DNA from: Strongyloides papillosus
Lineage: Eukaryota; Nematoda; Chromadorea; Rhabditida; Strongyloididae
Assembly (NCBI GenBank): GCA_005656395.1
Contig: SRSI01000044.1
Coordinates: forward strand, 868,001 to 932,000
Length of the DNA stretch: 64,000 bases
Reading direction: 5' to 3'
Below the pieces are notes generated by a model. It did no database searches and was not told the origin of the DNA. It was given only the letters and a program-made list of their open reading frames with translations. Numbering within the stretch: the first letter of the stretch is position 1; the number at the start of each line of letters is the position of its first letter. The translations under genes were made by a program, and so were the position numbers. Shown in pieces: positions 1 to 10,709 of the stretch.

Positions 1-850
1 ATAAGGATATACAATAAAAAAATTCATTTATTTTAAAAGAGTAATCCTTTAAGTCCGCTAGTTTTATTCATCTAGAAAAATTTTTTTGTAATTTATGTAA
101 TTTATTAAAAAGCAATTATATGACTTTGTAATGTAATTAGCATCAATAAAACATTATTATTAAAACGATAATAAAAAAATATTAAAAATAATACATATTA
201 TATAATGCATTTATAATATGTTGGAAAATTGTCTTTTGACATAAGGTATAATGATCGTCAGTACAATTAATTCAATAATACTATTTATTATTATAATGTA
301 GAAAATATTTTCTTTTCAAACAATCTTTGTTTTTTATACTAAACAATGTAACAAAACATAAATGTTTATAGAATATTATTTTAATAAATTATCCTTTTAA
401 ATTACATATAATTATAAATTAATATTATTTTAACTAACATCTAAAGTTTTATATATTTTATTTATAATTAGCTTAAAATTGATAACAGATTGTTAGTAAT
501 TATTAATAAATAAATTGTCTAAACGAATTTTTTACTAACTTCCTTAAGTTGGCAACGATACTAGAATCTTAGAAATGCTAAAATTTTTGTAATGAGATGA
601 CAAACTCAACTTCTTTTTTATGTATTATGGTTATTCAAAAGTAATTTAACTACTTGAAGTAAAGATTTATTTGGAATATATTTCATAAAACAAACTTTTA
701 AAAAACCACTGAATAACATTATTTAACTACACAAATTTTTATAAAAAATCTTCAAGCAATCACATTGAGAAGATTTAAAAGCATGTTATACAAAATTGGT
801 TATAGTACGGATAAAATTTTAAATTTTATAAAATCATTAAAAAATTTCTA
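1..850. other. A+T-rich stretch, no gene seen
   Basis: No open frame with splice sites, tRNA or clear repeat is visible. The chemoreceptor gene on the minus strand ends at 851, so this is its downstream flank. Confidence 0.5.
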
Positions 851-1809
851 TCAGGTATTTGTTGTTGCATTTTTCTTACCATTTTTAGTAACTTTGGTAG
901 TACAAAGTGACATTTGAGTTCTCAATGGTGTTCTAAAATATAAGCTAACGTTATCTGTTTTAACAGAACTTACGATAGTACCAAAGAAAAAAGAAATATT
1001 CCAAAAGTCATTGCATCAATAATCCATGAAAGTGACTGTAATGCCAAAGTTTCTAGAAAATAATAATTTTGAAGAATGTATGGAAGATTTTTAAACAAAA
1101 AATATACTTCAAAAGCTACCATTACAAAGAATAACAAGGTGTTATATATTACAATTTTATAATCTTTACTAATTTTGCTTTTATTTTTTCTAGATATAAA
1201 TCTGCTTTTATATATGCAACAAAAATTCAGTATCGCTGTGATTATAAGTAGTGGTAAATTAAGAAATAAAGCAACTATTGTGTGCACATATGCAGTTTTT
1301 TGATCTTGGCAGGTTGCGCTAACACGATTAATTTCAGGATAGTAGACATAACTGCATGGAAAAATAATTGCTGCTGTTCCAACAACGATTCCAAGGATTG
1401 ACATAATTAAAAAATATATAAGAAGTTTCTTAGTATGAAAATATTCTTTGTATTTGAGTGGTTTTGAAATTGCTATATACCGATTAAAGCTTGTAAGAAA
1501 AGCAATTTGAAACATTATAAAATACGTTGCACTTGTAACAAAATATAGTATGTATGATAAAAATGAATTTGATAGAAAGAAAGAAGTAAGAACATGATAT
1601 TTTTGTATACGAGAAGTAGTAAATTGAACAAAAAAAGTAATATTATCAATAACACCTTTGTAAAAAATAATTGGAAAAAATTCATTGTATAATACTGGTA
1701 CCTTTACAAAGTAGATTTTGTATCCAAGACGTATTGTAAAATATAAATAAAATGGAAATAATATACTTATGTAAACTAATTGAAAGTAATCAAGCCAATT
1801 GTTTACCAT
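851..1809 (-). CDS. Serpentine 7TM chemoreceptor (Srv/Srg-like), two exons
   Basis: This is a nematode chemosensory GPCR-type protein, expected in the membrane of sensory neurons. Exon 1 is 1809-974 and exon 2 is 932-851 on the minus strand, joined over a 41-bp intron with donor GTAAGT and acceptor TTTTAG. The first exon alone would stop inside the intron after residue 279. Splicing gives 305 residues with a basic C-terminal tail starting STPLRTQM, which resembles the short cytoplasmic tail of this superfamily. Several hydrophobic segments of membrane-spanning length are visible. The motif FNRYIAISKPLKY after the third span is the DRY-like signature of Srg/Srv-type receptors. The start at 1809 precedes the first span directly. 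Family placement within Srg, Srv or a related class is an inference; membership of the superfamily is fairly sure. Confidence 0.8.
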
Positions 1810-2827
1810 TTTACAATGCTATAATAAAATTTAAAAATTACAAAATTTAAATTACTTATTTAAGATGTATAATTAACAATAATAAGCTATATAGTTCATT
1901 AAAAAATAAATAATTATATGTACATCTCTCTTTAAATATTTTTACATCACTTTGTAAAGTAATTTTTATATAGTTATAAATGCATTAAATTTTTTTTTCA
2001 ATTCAAGTAATGCAAAAAGTATGTGATGCTGGTTTTATCTTGTAATCTTTAAGAGTTATATGTAAAATAAAGAAAAATATTAAATTTTTTTTTTTAAATA
2101 ATTAAAGTTTATAATCTACTCAGAAAGGATTTGAATCATTTCCTTAAAATAAGACAGTAATATCAAAACATTGAATGTAAACTTTTCTATTAATTATAAC
2201 TACTGTTATAAAAATTATTTTAATAAAATTGTTGTTATGTCACAAATAAATTTATTTTATACCGCAATTTTTTTATCAAACGAAATGGTTTTTAGTAAGC
2301 TAAAACAACCCAATTTATACAGATTTTTTCAATTTCTTTATGTTATACAGTTGTGTAACAACTGTTTATATAATGAAAATAATGATTTTCATTTATATAC
2401 CACAATTATAAATAATTTTGATCTTCAATGATACATAAAATGAAAAATAGATTTTCTGAATCAGTAAATAATCAATGAATTTTTTACTTCAAAGATTTGT
2501 ATAGAAATTAACAATTAGTTATTTTAAAAGTAATAAGATAACCAATTACTATAGATAATCTTGAAGATAAATGAAGCATTTATTTAATAAAAAAATAAGG
2601 AAATTTATTTTTTCTTAAGCACAACTATTTTTAAATTTAATCGATTTCTATGATTGTACGTTCAAAAAATATTTTTTATAGCCAAAATTGGCCAATTTAT
2701 ACTTAAAGAACACTCTTTTTTAAACCCATGTTCGTATAGTTTTGTTAGTCGTTTCAATTTGTTTGAAATTAACGGAATATGGTAGTTTATAATAGATTTA
2801 AGAAGTTGAAACTGGAATTTTAGAAAA
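1810..2827. other. Intergenic A+T-rich DNA
   Basis: This is the upstream side of the chemoreceptor gene. An 86-codon frame at 2171-2431 has low-complexity composition and no splice or homology support, so I do not call it. Confidence 0.4.
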
Positions 2828-2870
2828 CTCGATATCATACACTTAAAAATGAAAACTGTCGTTTTGACAT
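2828..2870. repeat. Left arm of a diverged inverted repeat (partner at 7436-7476)
   Basis: Read on the minus strand this contains TCAAAACGACAGTTTT followed by a TTTT-AGTGTAT block. The plus strand at 7436-7476 has the same words in the same order. The two copies face each other about 4.6 kb apart around the broken gene at 5172-6355. They may be ends of an old mobile element; the match is imperfect. Confidence 0.4.
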
Positions 2871-2899
2871 ATGCGATATAACCCTCCGATGTAGTGATA

Positions 2900-5171
2900 A
2901 AAAAAAATAAAATATTCATTTAATTTATTAATAAATGTTAGTGATCTTAAATTTTCTAAGTATACTCAATTTAAAAAATTAATATATCAATTAACATAAA
3001 TGTCAAATCACTTTTTTACATAATGAGGTATCATTTTCTATAAATTCATATACCTTTATTTATTATTGTCTGCGAATTTTTCAGAAAATTTATTGTATAT
3101 TTTTAAAAACATATATTTATGTTGTTTTGACTGTATATAATGTCGAAAGAACTTACATACTTGTTATAATAATTTGTCATGATTTTTTTTATAAAAATGT
3201 ATGACATTTCTTATAAAATGTTCATATCTTGTTAAAGCGACATTACCTATACATTTTTATAGACATGTACATACATTTTCTTATAAATTATCATACATTT
3301 TTTTAAAAGTGAATTGTTATTTTAGCATAAATGTATGATCAATTTTAAAAATTAAACTTACTTTTTTATATTATATTGACTGTACTAAACAGTAATATTA
3401 TACAAGTTAAAACGACTGGCACAAAAAAAAATAATACCAAAAAATCAACATTTCAACAAAAAATGACGATTTATTATATTTTATGATAAAATATATAAAA
3501 TATCATGATTTAAGAACATTAAAATAATAAAATTTATACTGTATAATTATGTTTTTAGAATTGATACTGTCTTTAAACAATATTTTTCTCTTTTTAATTA
3601 TTAATGTCTCTTTTTAATTTAATTTATTCTATTTTTTAGCAAAACTATTTATAAATTAACGAAATTCGACATCTTAAATGATTTTAAAAAATTTAAAATG
3701 ATTAAAATGTAATTTTTAAAACAATAAGTATTTGTTAATTCCAATAATTATAAATATTACCAAATAACTATTATTTTACATTGCGATTTAATTTTAAAAT
3801 ATTAAAATCATAAGCAAAATATTCGGAAAACTTATCACGAAATAAAAATGATAATTAATAATGTTTTTTTATATCACAATTTTTAACAGCGTAAAATAAA
3901 GTTTCAATTGGATCTCATATTATACACATATAAACCCTTTGATTAAATATTTATTGTTAATTCTATATGATCATAATATGCCATTTGCGTTAATTTTTCT
4001 ACTTAATAAAAATTGCCTTACTTTTAGTAAATAACAACTTTTATCATGTTAATTTATCTTATTTACGCAACAAAAAAAAAATCAAAATTTCTAATATACA
4101 TGTTGTTTCACAGTAAGACTTATTTTTAGAAATAAAAAATTATTTTAAATGTTTAATAACGTACTTCTTTATAAAATAAAGTTGAAATTTTATTATCAAA
4201 AAATATATTAATGTTTATTTCCAATCAAAAGAAGTAATTTTTGTCGCAAAAAAAAATATTATAAATATCATGAGATTTTCTTCTTTTTGTATATTTGACT
4301 TCCACATTATCAACAAAGAATAACATTTTTGAGCATTAGAATTATAAAGTTAGATATATTTAGTAAAAAATTGGTTACTAATTTAGTTGCTGTTTTACGT
4401 CTAAATATTACCAATATTATTGTGCATTTTATTATGTAGTTAATACAGTTATGAAGATAGCAAATTTATACAAGTGGTTTTTGCTAAAATTAGTGTATTT
4501 ATCAAAAACTTTAAGTAAGATAAAAAAAATACATTGTTAATAAATTTTTACTGAGATATCTTAAATTTTTATTTAGAATAATTATTTATTTTTAATAATA
4601 ATTTTGAAATTAACTGTTTTAAACAATTATTACACTAAATCAACATTTTATTTGGTTACTTTTTGTCGTTTATGAAAATTGAAAGATCCTATTAAATAGA
4701 TAAAAACTATAACGATAAATTATATTTATTTAAAGATTATCTATAGTACAAGTCTAAATTAATAAGTTAAAATAAGTCATTGTTTCGTTATTTAACTTAT
4801 CATATTTTTGAAAAAAGTGATTAATAAAAGATCATGAAAACACGATAATTTGCTGAAATATAACAACAATAAATTTTTTGTTCTCACACATTAAGGTAAG
4901 TAATCATATAATTTCAAATTCCCTTTAATGTTCTTCTAAAAATTATAAATTGGTTAGATAAGAAAAAACTATATGAGTATGTAATTATATAAATTCTTAT
5001 TGTTTTTAAGAAAAAGTTCATAAGTCATGCTAAAACATATTTTTATGATTAGTTAAAGCAATAAAATTTCTGTAGATATAAATATATATTTTTTTTATAA
5101 AAAATTAAATTTTAAAAGTAAATACGTAAAAATATACTAAGAAATTGTTTATTATAATATGTTTTTTTAAG
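2900..5171. other. A+T-rich DNA with dispersed 'atgtatgaca / catacatttt' words
   Basis: At about 3060-3340 short words such as TTTTGACTGTAT, AAAATGTATGACA and ACATACATTTT recur in both orientations. They match words in the tandem repeat at 7080-7300. From 3400 to 5170 I see no gene. A GTAAGT donor-like site lies at 4896, but the frame upstream of it is open for only about ten codons. Confidence 0.4.
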
Positions 5172-6355
5172 GTCGTGATTGGCATAAATTTATGAAATGC
5201 AGCCTAATAAAGGAACAACTTAAAAATGATCATGCTATTTCTGTAATACCTATTGATAATAATCTTATATCAAACCCTTTCCATGATCTTAACCATGGTG
5301 TTTATGTAACGTTCTTTTTGGTACAACACAAATAGTTCAAATCATTACAGATCTAACTCCATAGCAAACTTATGAAGGTATTATTAATGAATATATTCTG
5401 ATGAAAAAACATGGTTGCATAAATAGTGTTATTAATGAAAACGTTTTTGCACTTCAAAGAACACAAGATACTTTGAGTAAAAAAGGACGTTACCTTCTTA
5501 ATGGTAGTCAAACATTGACTGTGACAAGAGCATTCTATGAATATTTAATCAAAATAAATATTAATAATTATGAAAATGGTGTAAAAATAAAATTCAAACA
5601 AATAATCAATCTTTTAAAAGTGCTTCTAAATGTTATATATTTATGCATGGAGTTTGATATGGACATTAATGAATGTTCGAGACTGTGCGAATATAATGTT
5701 GACAAAATTTTTGAGTATCTGTATAAAGTATTTTCTTCTGATCTTAAGCTTACATTAAAAATGTATAATTTAACACATTATCCTTGGAACATACTACGAC
5801 ATAAACTTCTTCCAGTTAATTTTTCTTGTATTAAATTTGAAGGTAAGTCAATATTATAATTTTATAATGTTATCTTTTTATATTTGCTTTTAATCATTAA
5901 AAATTTATATAAAAATTAGATCATTAAAATATTTAATAACTAATTTTTGTTAAAAAATATATATTTTTGTATGTAAAATTTTATTAACAACAATTTTAAC
6001 ATCTGTAAACTTTCTTATTTAAATCTATAAAAAGTAAGATTATAAAAAATTTTTATAAATTTAATAATTATATAAGTATTTATTATTATAACTTTATATT
6101 ATAGCTGCTAACATTCGTCTTAAAAATATTTTATCACGAACTAATAGCCGAATCAATCCATGCTTAACGATAGTTAAAAAAATAACTTGGAATCATTTTA
6201 TTAATAGGCATAGAAAAGTTCACAATGAATCAATGGTGGAAAATAACAATTGGATATATGATCTACCTGTAATAGAATGTGATGAAGATGAACAACTTGA
6301 AGCTTCTATGGAGGAAGAAATTAAAGAATTAAGTTTTATCATATCGGAAGAATAA
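5172..6355 (+). pseudogene. Broken multi-exon gene of unknown function
   Basis: Three coding pieces read as one protein. A TTTTTTTAAG acceptor at 5171 opens a frame from 5172 (GRDWHKFMKC...) to about 5315. The reading then continues in another frame (FGTTQIVQIITDL...), meets an in-frame TAG at 5362-5364, and runs open to a GTAAGT donor after 5842. A 262-bp intron follows, and an exon at 6105-6355 adds 83 codons ending in an acidic tail. Codon use and phase agreement across the last intron show these are real coding sequences. One frameshift plus one stop upstream of the ATG at 5401 argues for a pseudogene, although sequencing errors could give the same picture. I do not recognise the family. 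The setting between diverged inverted repeats makes a decayed transposon gene possible. Confidence 0.55.
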
Positions 6356-7079
6356 TTTTGAATAACTTTATTATTTTACATCAGTATAACCTAGAGGAAT
6401 CTTAATATAAATGATACAAATTTTTAATGACATTGATATAAATTTATTTTAAAAGTACTATAAATAGGGTTGTTGTTTATTTTTAATTTTTCCTTAGTAA
6501 ATAAGGTTAAAGTAAAATGGTGTTTTTTATTTGTTTTGCCATAATATTTATAAAAATGTTTTAAAAATTTTATTTATGTACTAAATTTCATAATATAGAA
6601 ATTAACATATTATCGTAATGAATTACAAGAAATACTGAAACTAAAATATATTGTTAATAAACTATATTAAACGGTACTTTAAATAATGTAATACCTTTTT
6701 TTAATAATATTAGAATTTTATCCTAATTATTATAAAATAAATAACAATTCTAAACGGTAAGATCTTTTTTAAAGTTACTAGTTTGGGCTACAATTACATA
6801 TATTTTTATTGCATGTTATATCAAATTAAAAAAATAAAATACAATATATTTTATAGAATTAATTTTTTTGCTCCATCTATGAATCTTTCTGAAAAACTAT
6901 TAAATTTTTATCAGAATTTTCCTCATCACTAGTATTTTTAAAAAACTTCATATACATTTCCATAAAAAATGCATACCAATTCACAAAAAAAAGTATGTAT
7001 TTTGCATTGGTTATGTATAATTTTACATTAAAAAACAACCATACAATTTAAAAAATGTATAGTAAATGTCATTTAGAAA
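6356..7079. other. A+T-rich DNA downstream of the broken gene
   Basis: No gene is seen. From about 6950 the GTATGTAT/ATACATTTT words that make up the neighbouring tandem repeat begin to appear. Confidence 0.4.
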
Positions 7080-7300
7080 TGTCTATACATTTTCTATAAA
7101 AATGTATAGCAAAAAATAAAAAAGAGTATGTATGTCATTTTGACTGTATGTACATTTCTTTAAAAATGCTATAAAGTTTAAAAAATGTATAGTACTTTTT
7201 TAAAGAAATGTATATACATTTTATATAAAAATGTATGGCAAATAATAAAGAAAAGTATGTATGTCGTTTTGACTGTATGTACATTTCTTTGAAAAATCAT
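7080..7300. repeat. About two copies of a 129-bp tandem repeat
   Basis: The block AGTATGTATGTC(A/G)TTTTGACTG, with the following TATGTACATTTCTTT, starts near 7126 and again near 7255, a period of 129 bp. The sequence between them (TACATTTT-TATAAAAATGTAT and TTTAAAAAATGTATAGT) is also repeated. Related words occur at 3060-3340. A 64-codon minus-strand frame across it is a by-product of the repeat. Confidence 0.65.
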
Positions 7301-7786
7301 GCATTTTACAAAAAAGTGTAAGGCATTTTTTAAAAAATTTATATGTATTTTACGTTTATTATGTGAGCACAATTAAAAATAACTTAATTGGTAGTCGAAA
7401 TAACGAAAAGTTTCTATAGTACCCGTGATTGCACAATGTCTCTCAAAACGACAGTTTTAAATTTTGAGTGTATTAGTAATTATGTAAAAAACAATTTTAG
7501 TGTCCTGCTTTTATACACTCAAAATCAAAATGTTATCTGTTGTTGACAATCTGATGTTCAGTATATTCTGCTTAATGTACTACATTCCATCCGATTTCCG
7601 AAGTGAATCTGTTGCAAGTTATTTTAGAACTTGAATGGAAGAACTATTGGCAAATTTTATTGGCATAAGCCTTTTTTATTTTTGTTTATAAATGTCTCTT
7701 TAGTAAAAAGGTAAAATTTTATTATTTTGGTGTTTATTTGATATTATATAATACATTATGTATAATTTTATCGCCATTCTCATTTA
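7301..7786. other. Intergenic DNA with inverted-repeat arm
   Basis: This contains the right arm (7436-7476) of the inverted repeat whose left arm is at 2828-2870, and a further partial copy of the TACACTCAAAATCAAAAT word near 7510. No gene is seen. It ends at the TA target site (7785-7786) of the mariner-like element. Confidence 0.4.
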
Positions 7787-8035
7787 CAGGGTTATTTGGA
7801 AATATGTCGCAAGTATTTAAAAATATGTCGTTTTTATTTAAAAATATATCCGTGCTATATTAAAATATATCGTCATTATTTGGAAATATATACTTAGTAT
7901 TTCAAAATATATATTCAACGCTTGTTGAAAGCATTCATTTCTTAACGTGTAATACTGCTGTTTGAAGTGTGATTTTTTTTCAATAGATTTTGTACTGTCA
8001 AATAATAAAAATCATTGTCGTTTAAGGATTTTAGA

Positions 8036-8148
8036 ATGTCATCTTGGTTTCTTTTTTCATTTATACAATATTTTGGTGAAACACCAAGTATATATAGAGG
8101 GATTTTAGCTGTATATCATCAATTTACTAAGAAAAAAATTTATGCAAG
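8036..8148 (+). other. Possible 5' coding exon of the transposase
   Basis: ATG 8036 opens 37 codons plus two bases, ending at GCAAG before GTAAGT. The acceptor TTATAG at 8196 restores exactly the frame of the transposase at 8219 (AG+A = Arg). The 48-bp intron length is typical here. The chance of phase agreement is about one in three, so this remains a hypothesis. Confidence 0.4.
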
Positions 8149-8218
8149 GTAAGTTAACAATATATTTATTTCACTGTATTTTATTCAACGTTATAGACTT
8201 TGTTTTTATATTTCTATA

Positions 8219-9253
8219 ATGTCTGAAGGTGGTGCTGATTCTAGAAAACATCGAACAACTGTTACTAAAGAAAAGTTGGGGATGATCCAAAATTTATCAA
8301 AAGAAAATTTTTCTAAGAAGGATATTAGTCTCATAACTGGGCTCTCAATTTCAACAGTAAATAAGAATTTGGTCAAAATTCTTAATTGTTCTGAAAATGA
8401 CCAACCAATTGAATCGGTCATTCAACAAAAAGGAAGAAAAAAAGTTGACAGGAGCCTAATTTATGACAAAATAGCAGAAATAGTTCAATGTGATAATTCA
8501 TTAACACAAAGGGGAATTCAGGAAAAATTAAAGGAGGAAAACATTCATCTTGCTCAATATCAAATTAGTTTATTTTTGAAGGAGATGAAGATTACCAGAA
8601 AAAGACTTAAGAAGAAGCCCGCAACAATAGTAAGCCCTCAGTTAATTGAAGCAAGAAAAAATTATGCACGTACTGTCCGTGGGATTCCTGATCATTATTT
8701 ACTATTTCTGGACGAAACTGGATTTAATTTACACACTACAAACAACTATGGCTACAGTCCTGTAAATATTGATGCTTATCGTCTTTTTCCTGCAAATAGA
8801 CAAAGAAACGTTAGTCTGATGGCAATTATCAGTACAAATGGGATATTACATCATAAATGTCTTGTTGGGTCGTATAATGCAGAAAGTTTTGTCGAGTTTC
8901 TTGATGAATTTTTTACTAAGTTCAATAATGGTGAATACAACAATCATACAATTATCATGGATAATGTTAAATTTCACCATTCACAAATCATCGAAAATTA
9001 TTTAAATCAAAGAAATTCACGTTATCAATTTTTACCAGCTTATAGTCCAGCTCTAAATCCTATTGAGGAAGTTTTTAGTACACTCAAAGTTCGTTATTGT
9101 TCAGTACCAGGGCGAGTAACAAATCAAGACCAAATTATTTCAAGAGTGGATCAAGTAATCGAAACAATGAACGAAGAACTTCAATTTTCTAACTACTATC
9201 AACATATGCGGGTTTTTTTGGATCAGGCATTTTCTGGAATAGCATTTATTTAA
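8219..9253 (+). CDS. Tc1/mariner (IS630-type) DD34E transposase
   Basis: This 344-residue cut-and-paste transposase belongs to the mariner element around it. An N-terminal helix-turn-helix (about residues 18-55) is followed by a basic linker and a second DNA-binding region (to about 130). The DDE_3 catalytic core has Asp165 in FLDETGF, Asp248 in IIMDNVKFHH and Glu283 in LNPIEEVF, so the spacing is DD34E. All three catalytic residues and the open frame are intact, so it may be active. The length fits the family. An upstream exon may extend it: ATG 8036 to 8148, then a 48-bp GTAAG...TATAG intron to 8197, would add 45 residues in frame. The ATG at 8219 is the conservative start. Confidence 0.9.
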   Translation: MSEGGADSRKHRTTVTKEKLGMIQNLSKENFSKKDISLITGLSISTVNKNLVKILNCSENDQPIESVIQQKGRKKVDRSLIYDKIAEIVQCDNSLTQRGIQEKLKEENIHLAQYQISLFLKEMKITRKRLKKKPATIVSPQLIEARKNYARTVRGIPDHYLLFLDETGFNLHTTNNYGYSPVNIDAYRLFPANRQRNVSLMAIISTNGILHHKCLVGSYNAESFVEFLDEFFTKFNNGEYNNHTIIMDNVKFHHSQIIENYLNQRNSRYQFLPAYSPALNPIEEVFSTLKVRYCSVPGRVTNQDQIISRVDQVIETMNEELQFSNYYQHMRVFLDQAFSGIAFI

Positions 9254-9447
9254 GTTTATTTTTTTTATTGTAAATAATTAATTTATTTTTTTTTAAAAAA
9301 ATATAATGAAAAAAGTTAAGGATATATTAATAAATACTTGCGATATATTTTAAAATACTTGATATATATTTTTAAATAATTGCGACATATTACCAAATGG
9401 AAAATATATATTTTGAAATACTTGCTATATATTTCCAAATAACCCTG

Positions 9448-9964
9448 TAAAACAAAGTGAAAATTACCAAGATACTTTGCTTCAAGTGTTTCAAGGACTC
9501 GTTGTATCTTCAAAATTATGTATCTAGAAAAATAGAAATTACAAATCTTTTATAGCTCAAGTTAAAAGAGTATTAATGATGATACAGTTTAGTTCAATAA
9601 CTATCTTTTTTTCTTTTATCGACAAATGATATCCATTTTATTTAATAAGTAACCATCTTTTAATATTAGCTATTAATTACGTTTCGTGAAAAAATTTTAT
9701 ATAGCCTTTCGTTAATTTAGTTAATAAAAAGTATCTGTAATAATAGTTTTTGTTAACATCAAATTCCAATAGTCGTATTAATAAAACTCTATTTTATTTA
9801 AAATCATAGCTATTTTCTCAAGCATAAAAATTAACTAAGGCATTTAAATGTATTTATTAGATGAAAGAAAGAAATTATTCGAAAATGTTTGGGAATTTTT
9901 TTTGAGTAGAATAATATTTTGTCTTTTTGACATGAAATCTTGAAAAAAAGGTTCGTCGCGCGTA
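9448..9964. other. Intergenic DNA upstream of tRNA-Asn
   Basis: No gene or repeat is recognised between the mariner right end and the tRNA. Confidence 0.4.
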
Positions 9965-9966
9965 GC

Positions 9967-10035
<69 letters not shown>

Positions 10036-10038
10036 GCG
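9965..10038 (+). tRNA. tRNA-Asn (anticodon GUU)
   Basis: The 7-bp acceptor GCCTCCG pairs with CGGGGGC (one G-T), followed by discriminator G. The D stem is GCGC/GCGC, the anticodon arm has loop CTGTTAA (anticodon GTT), and the T arm has TTCAAGC. Length is 74 nt with no intron. It is the only intact member of the three tRNA genes within 3.3 kb. Confidence 0.95.
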
Positions 10039-10709
10039 TTTATCACTTCTGTTGGTATCAGTTCCTACACAAAACAACTTTTAAATTCAAAGCAATATTT
10101 TGATATAGTAAATTTTAGATTTTAGTGGCAAGTGGATAGCTTAATTAAACTTTATTCAGAACATCAAATAAAACAAACTGTACAAAAAAAACCCCTAGAA
10201 TTTACAATAATTAAATATTAGTTAGTTAATTATACAAAATGATGTCATCTATATTTTTGATTACTTAATTATAACTCTTTTTGGTGTTTCGTTTATCCCT
10301 TATATTTATACTATTCACTATATAGTGAACGGATTTGTTTTGACACAGTAGTGTTTTGTTTGACAATAAAATGCTTTGTTACATATTCATAAAGATTTAG
10401 CAACATTTTAGCAATAACTAAGCTTTCCTTTGAATTTACTTCCATACGAAGTAGTTTTTAACCGTAGCTTCAACTTTCGTTTTCTGAATTACTTAAAACA
10501 TAGTGTATCTTTTAAATTTTGATAAAATGTTTATTTAAAGACAAGTGTGTTCACTATTTCAGAAAAAATTCAAAAGTAATTCATAATGTCTACTAACTAA
10601 TCGTTTCCTAGTTTTTTTTAATTGTTTAATTATGCGAGATTGTAGTAATGGAAGAATACGAATATAATACTTTTGGTTTTGTAGTATCATAGATATAAAA
10701 TGTGATCTT
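10039..10709. other. Intergenic DNA between tRNA genes
   Basis: No gene is seen. A perfect 16-bp palindrome TTCACTATATAGTGAA lies at 10314-10329; its meaning is unknown. Confidence 0.4.

Larger units (their letters stand above)
7787..9447 (+). mobile_element. Full-length Tc1/mariner-superfamily element
   Basis: The element is 1661 bp, flanked on both sides by TA (7785-7786 and 9448-9449), the target duplication of this superfamily. Both ends begin CAGGGTTATTTGGAAATAT in inverted orientation. The ends then continue as degenerate repeats of about 20 bp (ATTT-NN-AAATATATCGC-AAGT), at least six on the left (7795-7915) and as many on the right (9315-9440). These could be multiple transposase-binding sites. 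The single gene inside is an uninterrupted transposase. A second, internally deleted copy lies in opposite orientation at 13471-14174. Confidence 0.9.

Noticed and set aside
2171..2431. 86-codon plus-strand frame
   Set aside because: Low-complexity Asn/Phe/Tyr/Leu composition, no signal, splice or conservation support; such frames are frequent in this A+T-rich DNA.
2662..2919. 85-codon minus-strand frame
   Set aside because: It runs through the arm of an inverted repeat, so the open frame is explained by repeat sequence.
7178..7372. 64-codon minus-strand frame
   Set aside because: Lies in the 129-bp tandem repeat and shows its periodicity.
8206..8421. Minus-strand frame opposite the transposase
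   Set aside because: Shadow of the real coding strand.
9316..9513. 65-codon minus-strand frame with repeated YLKIYIKYFKIY words
   Set aside because: Translation of the iterated subterminal repeats of the mariner element, not a gene.
10314..10329. Perfect 16-bp palindrome TTCACTATATAGTGAA
   Set aside because: Single A+T-rich palindrome without a partner or gene nearby; kept only as a note in the spacer entry.
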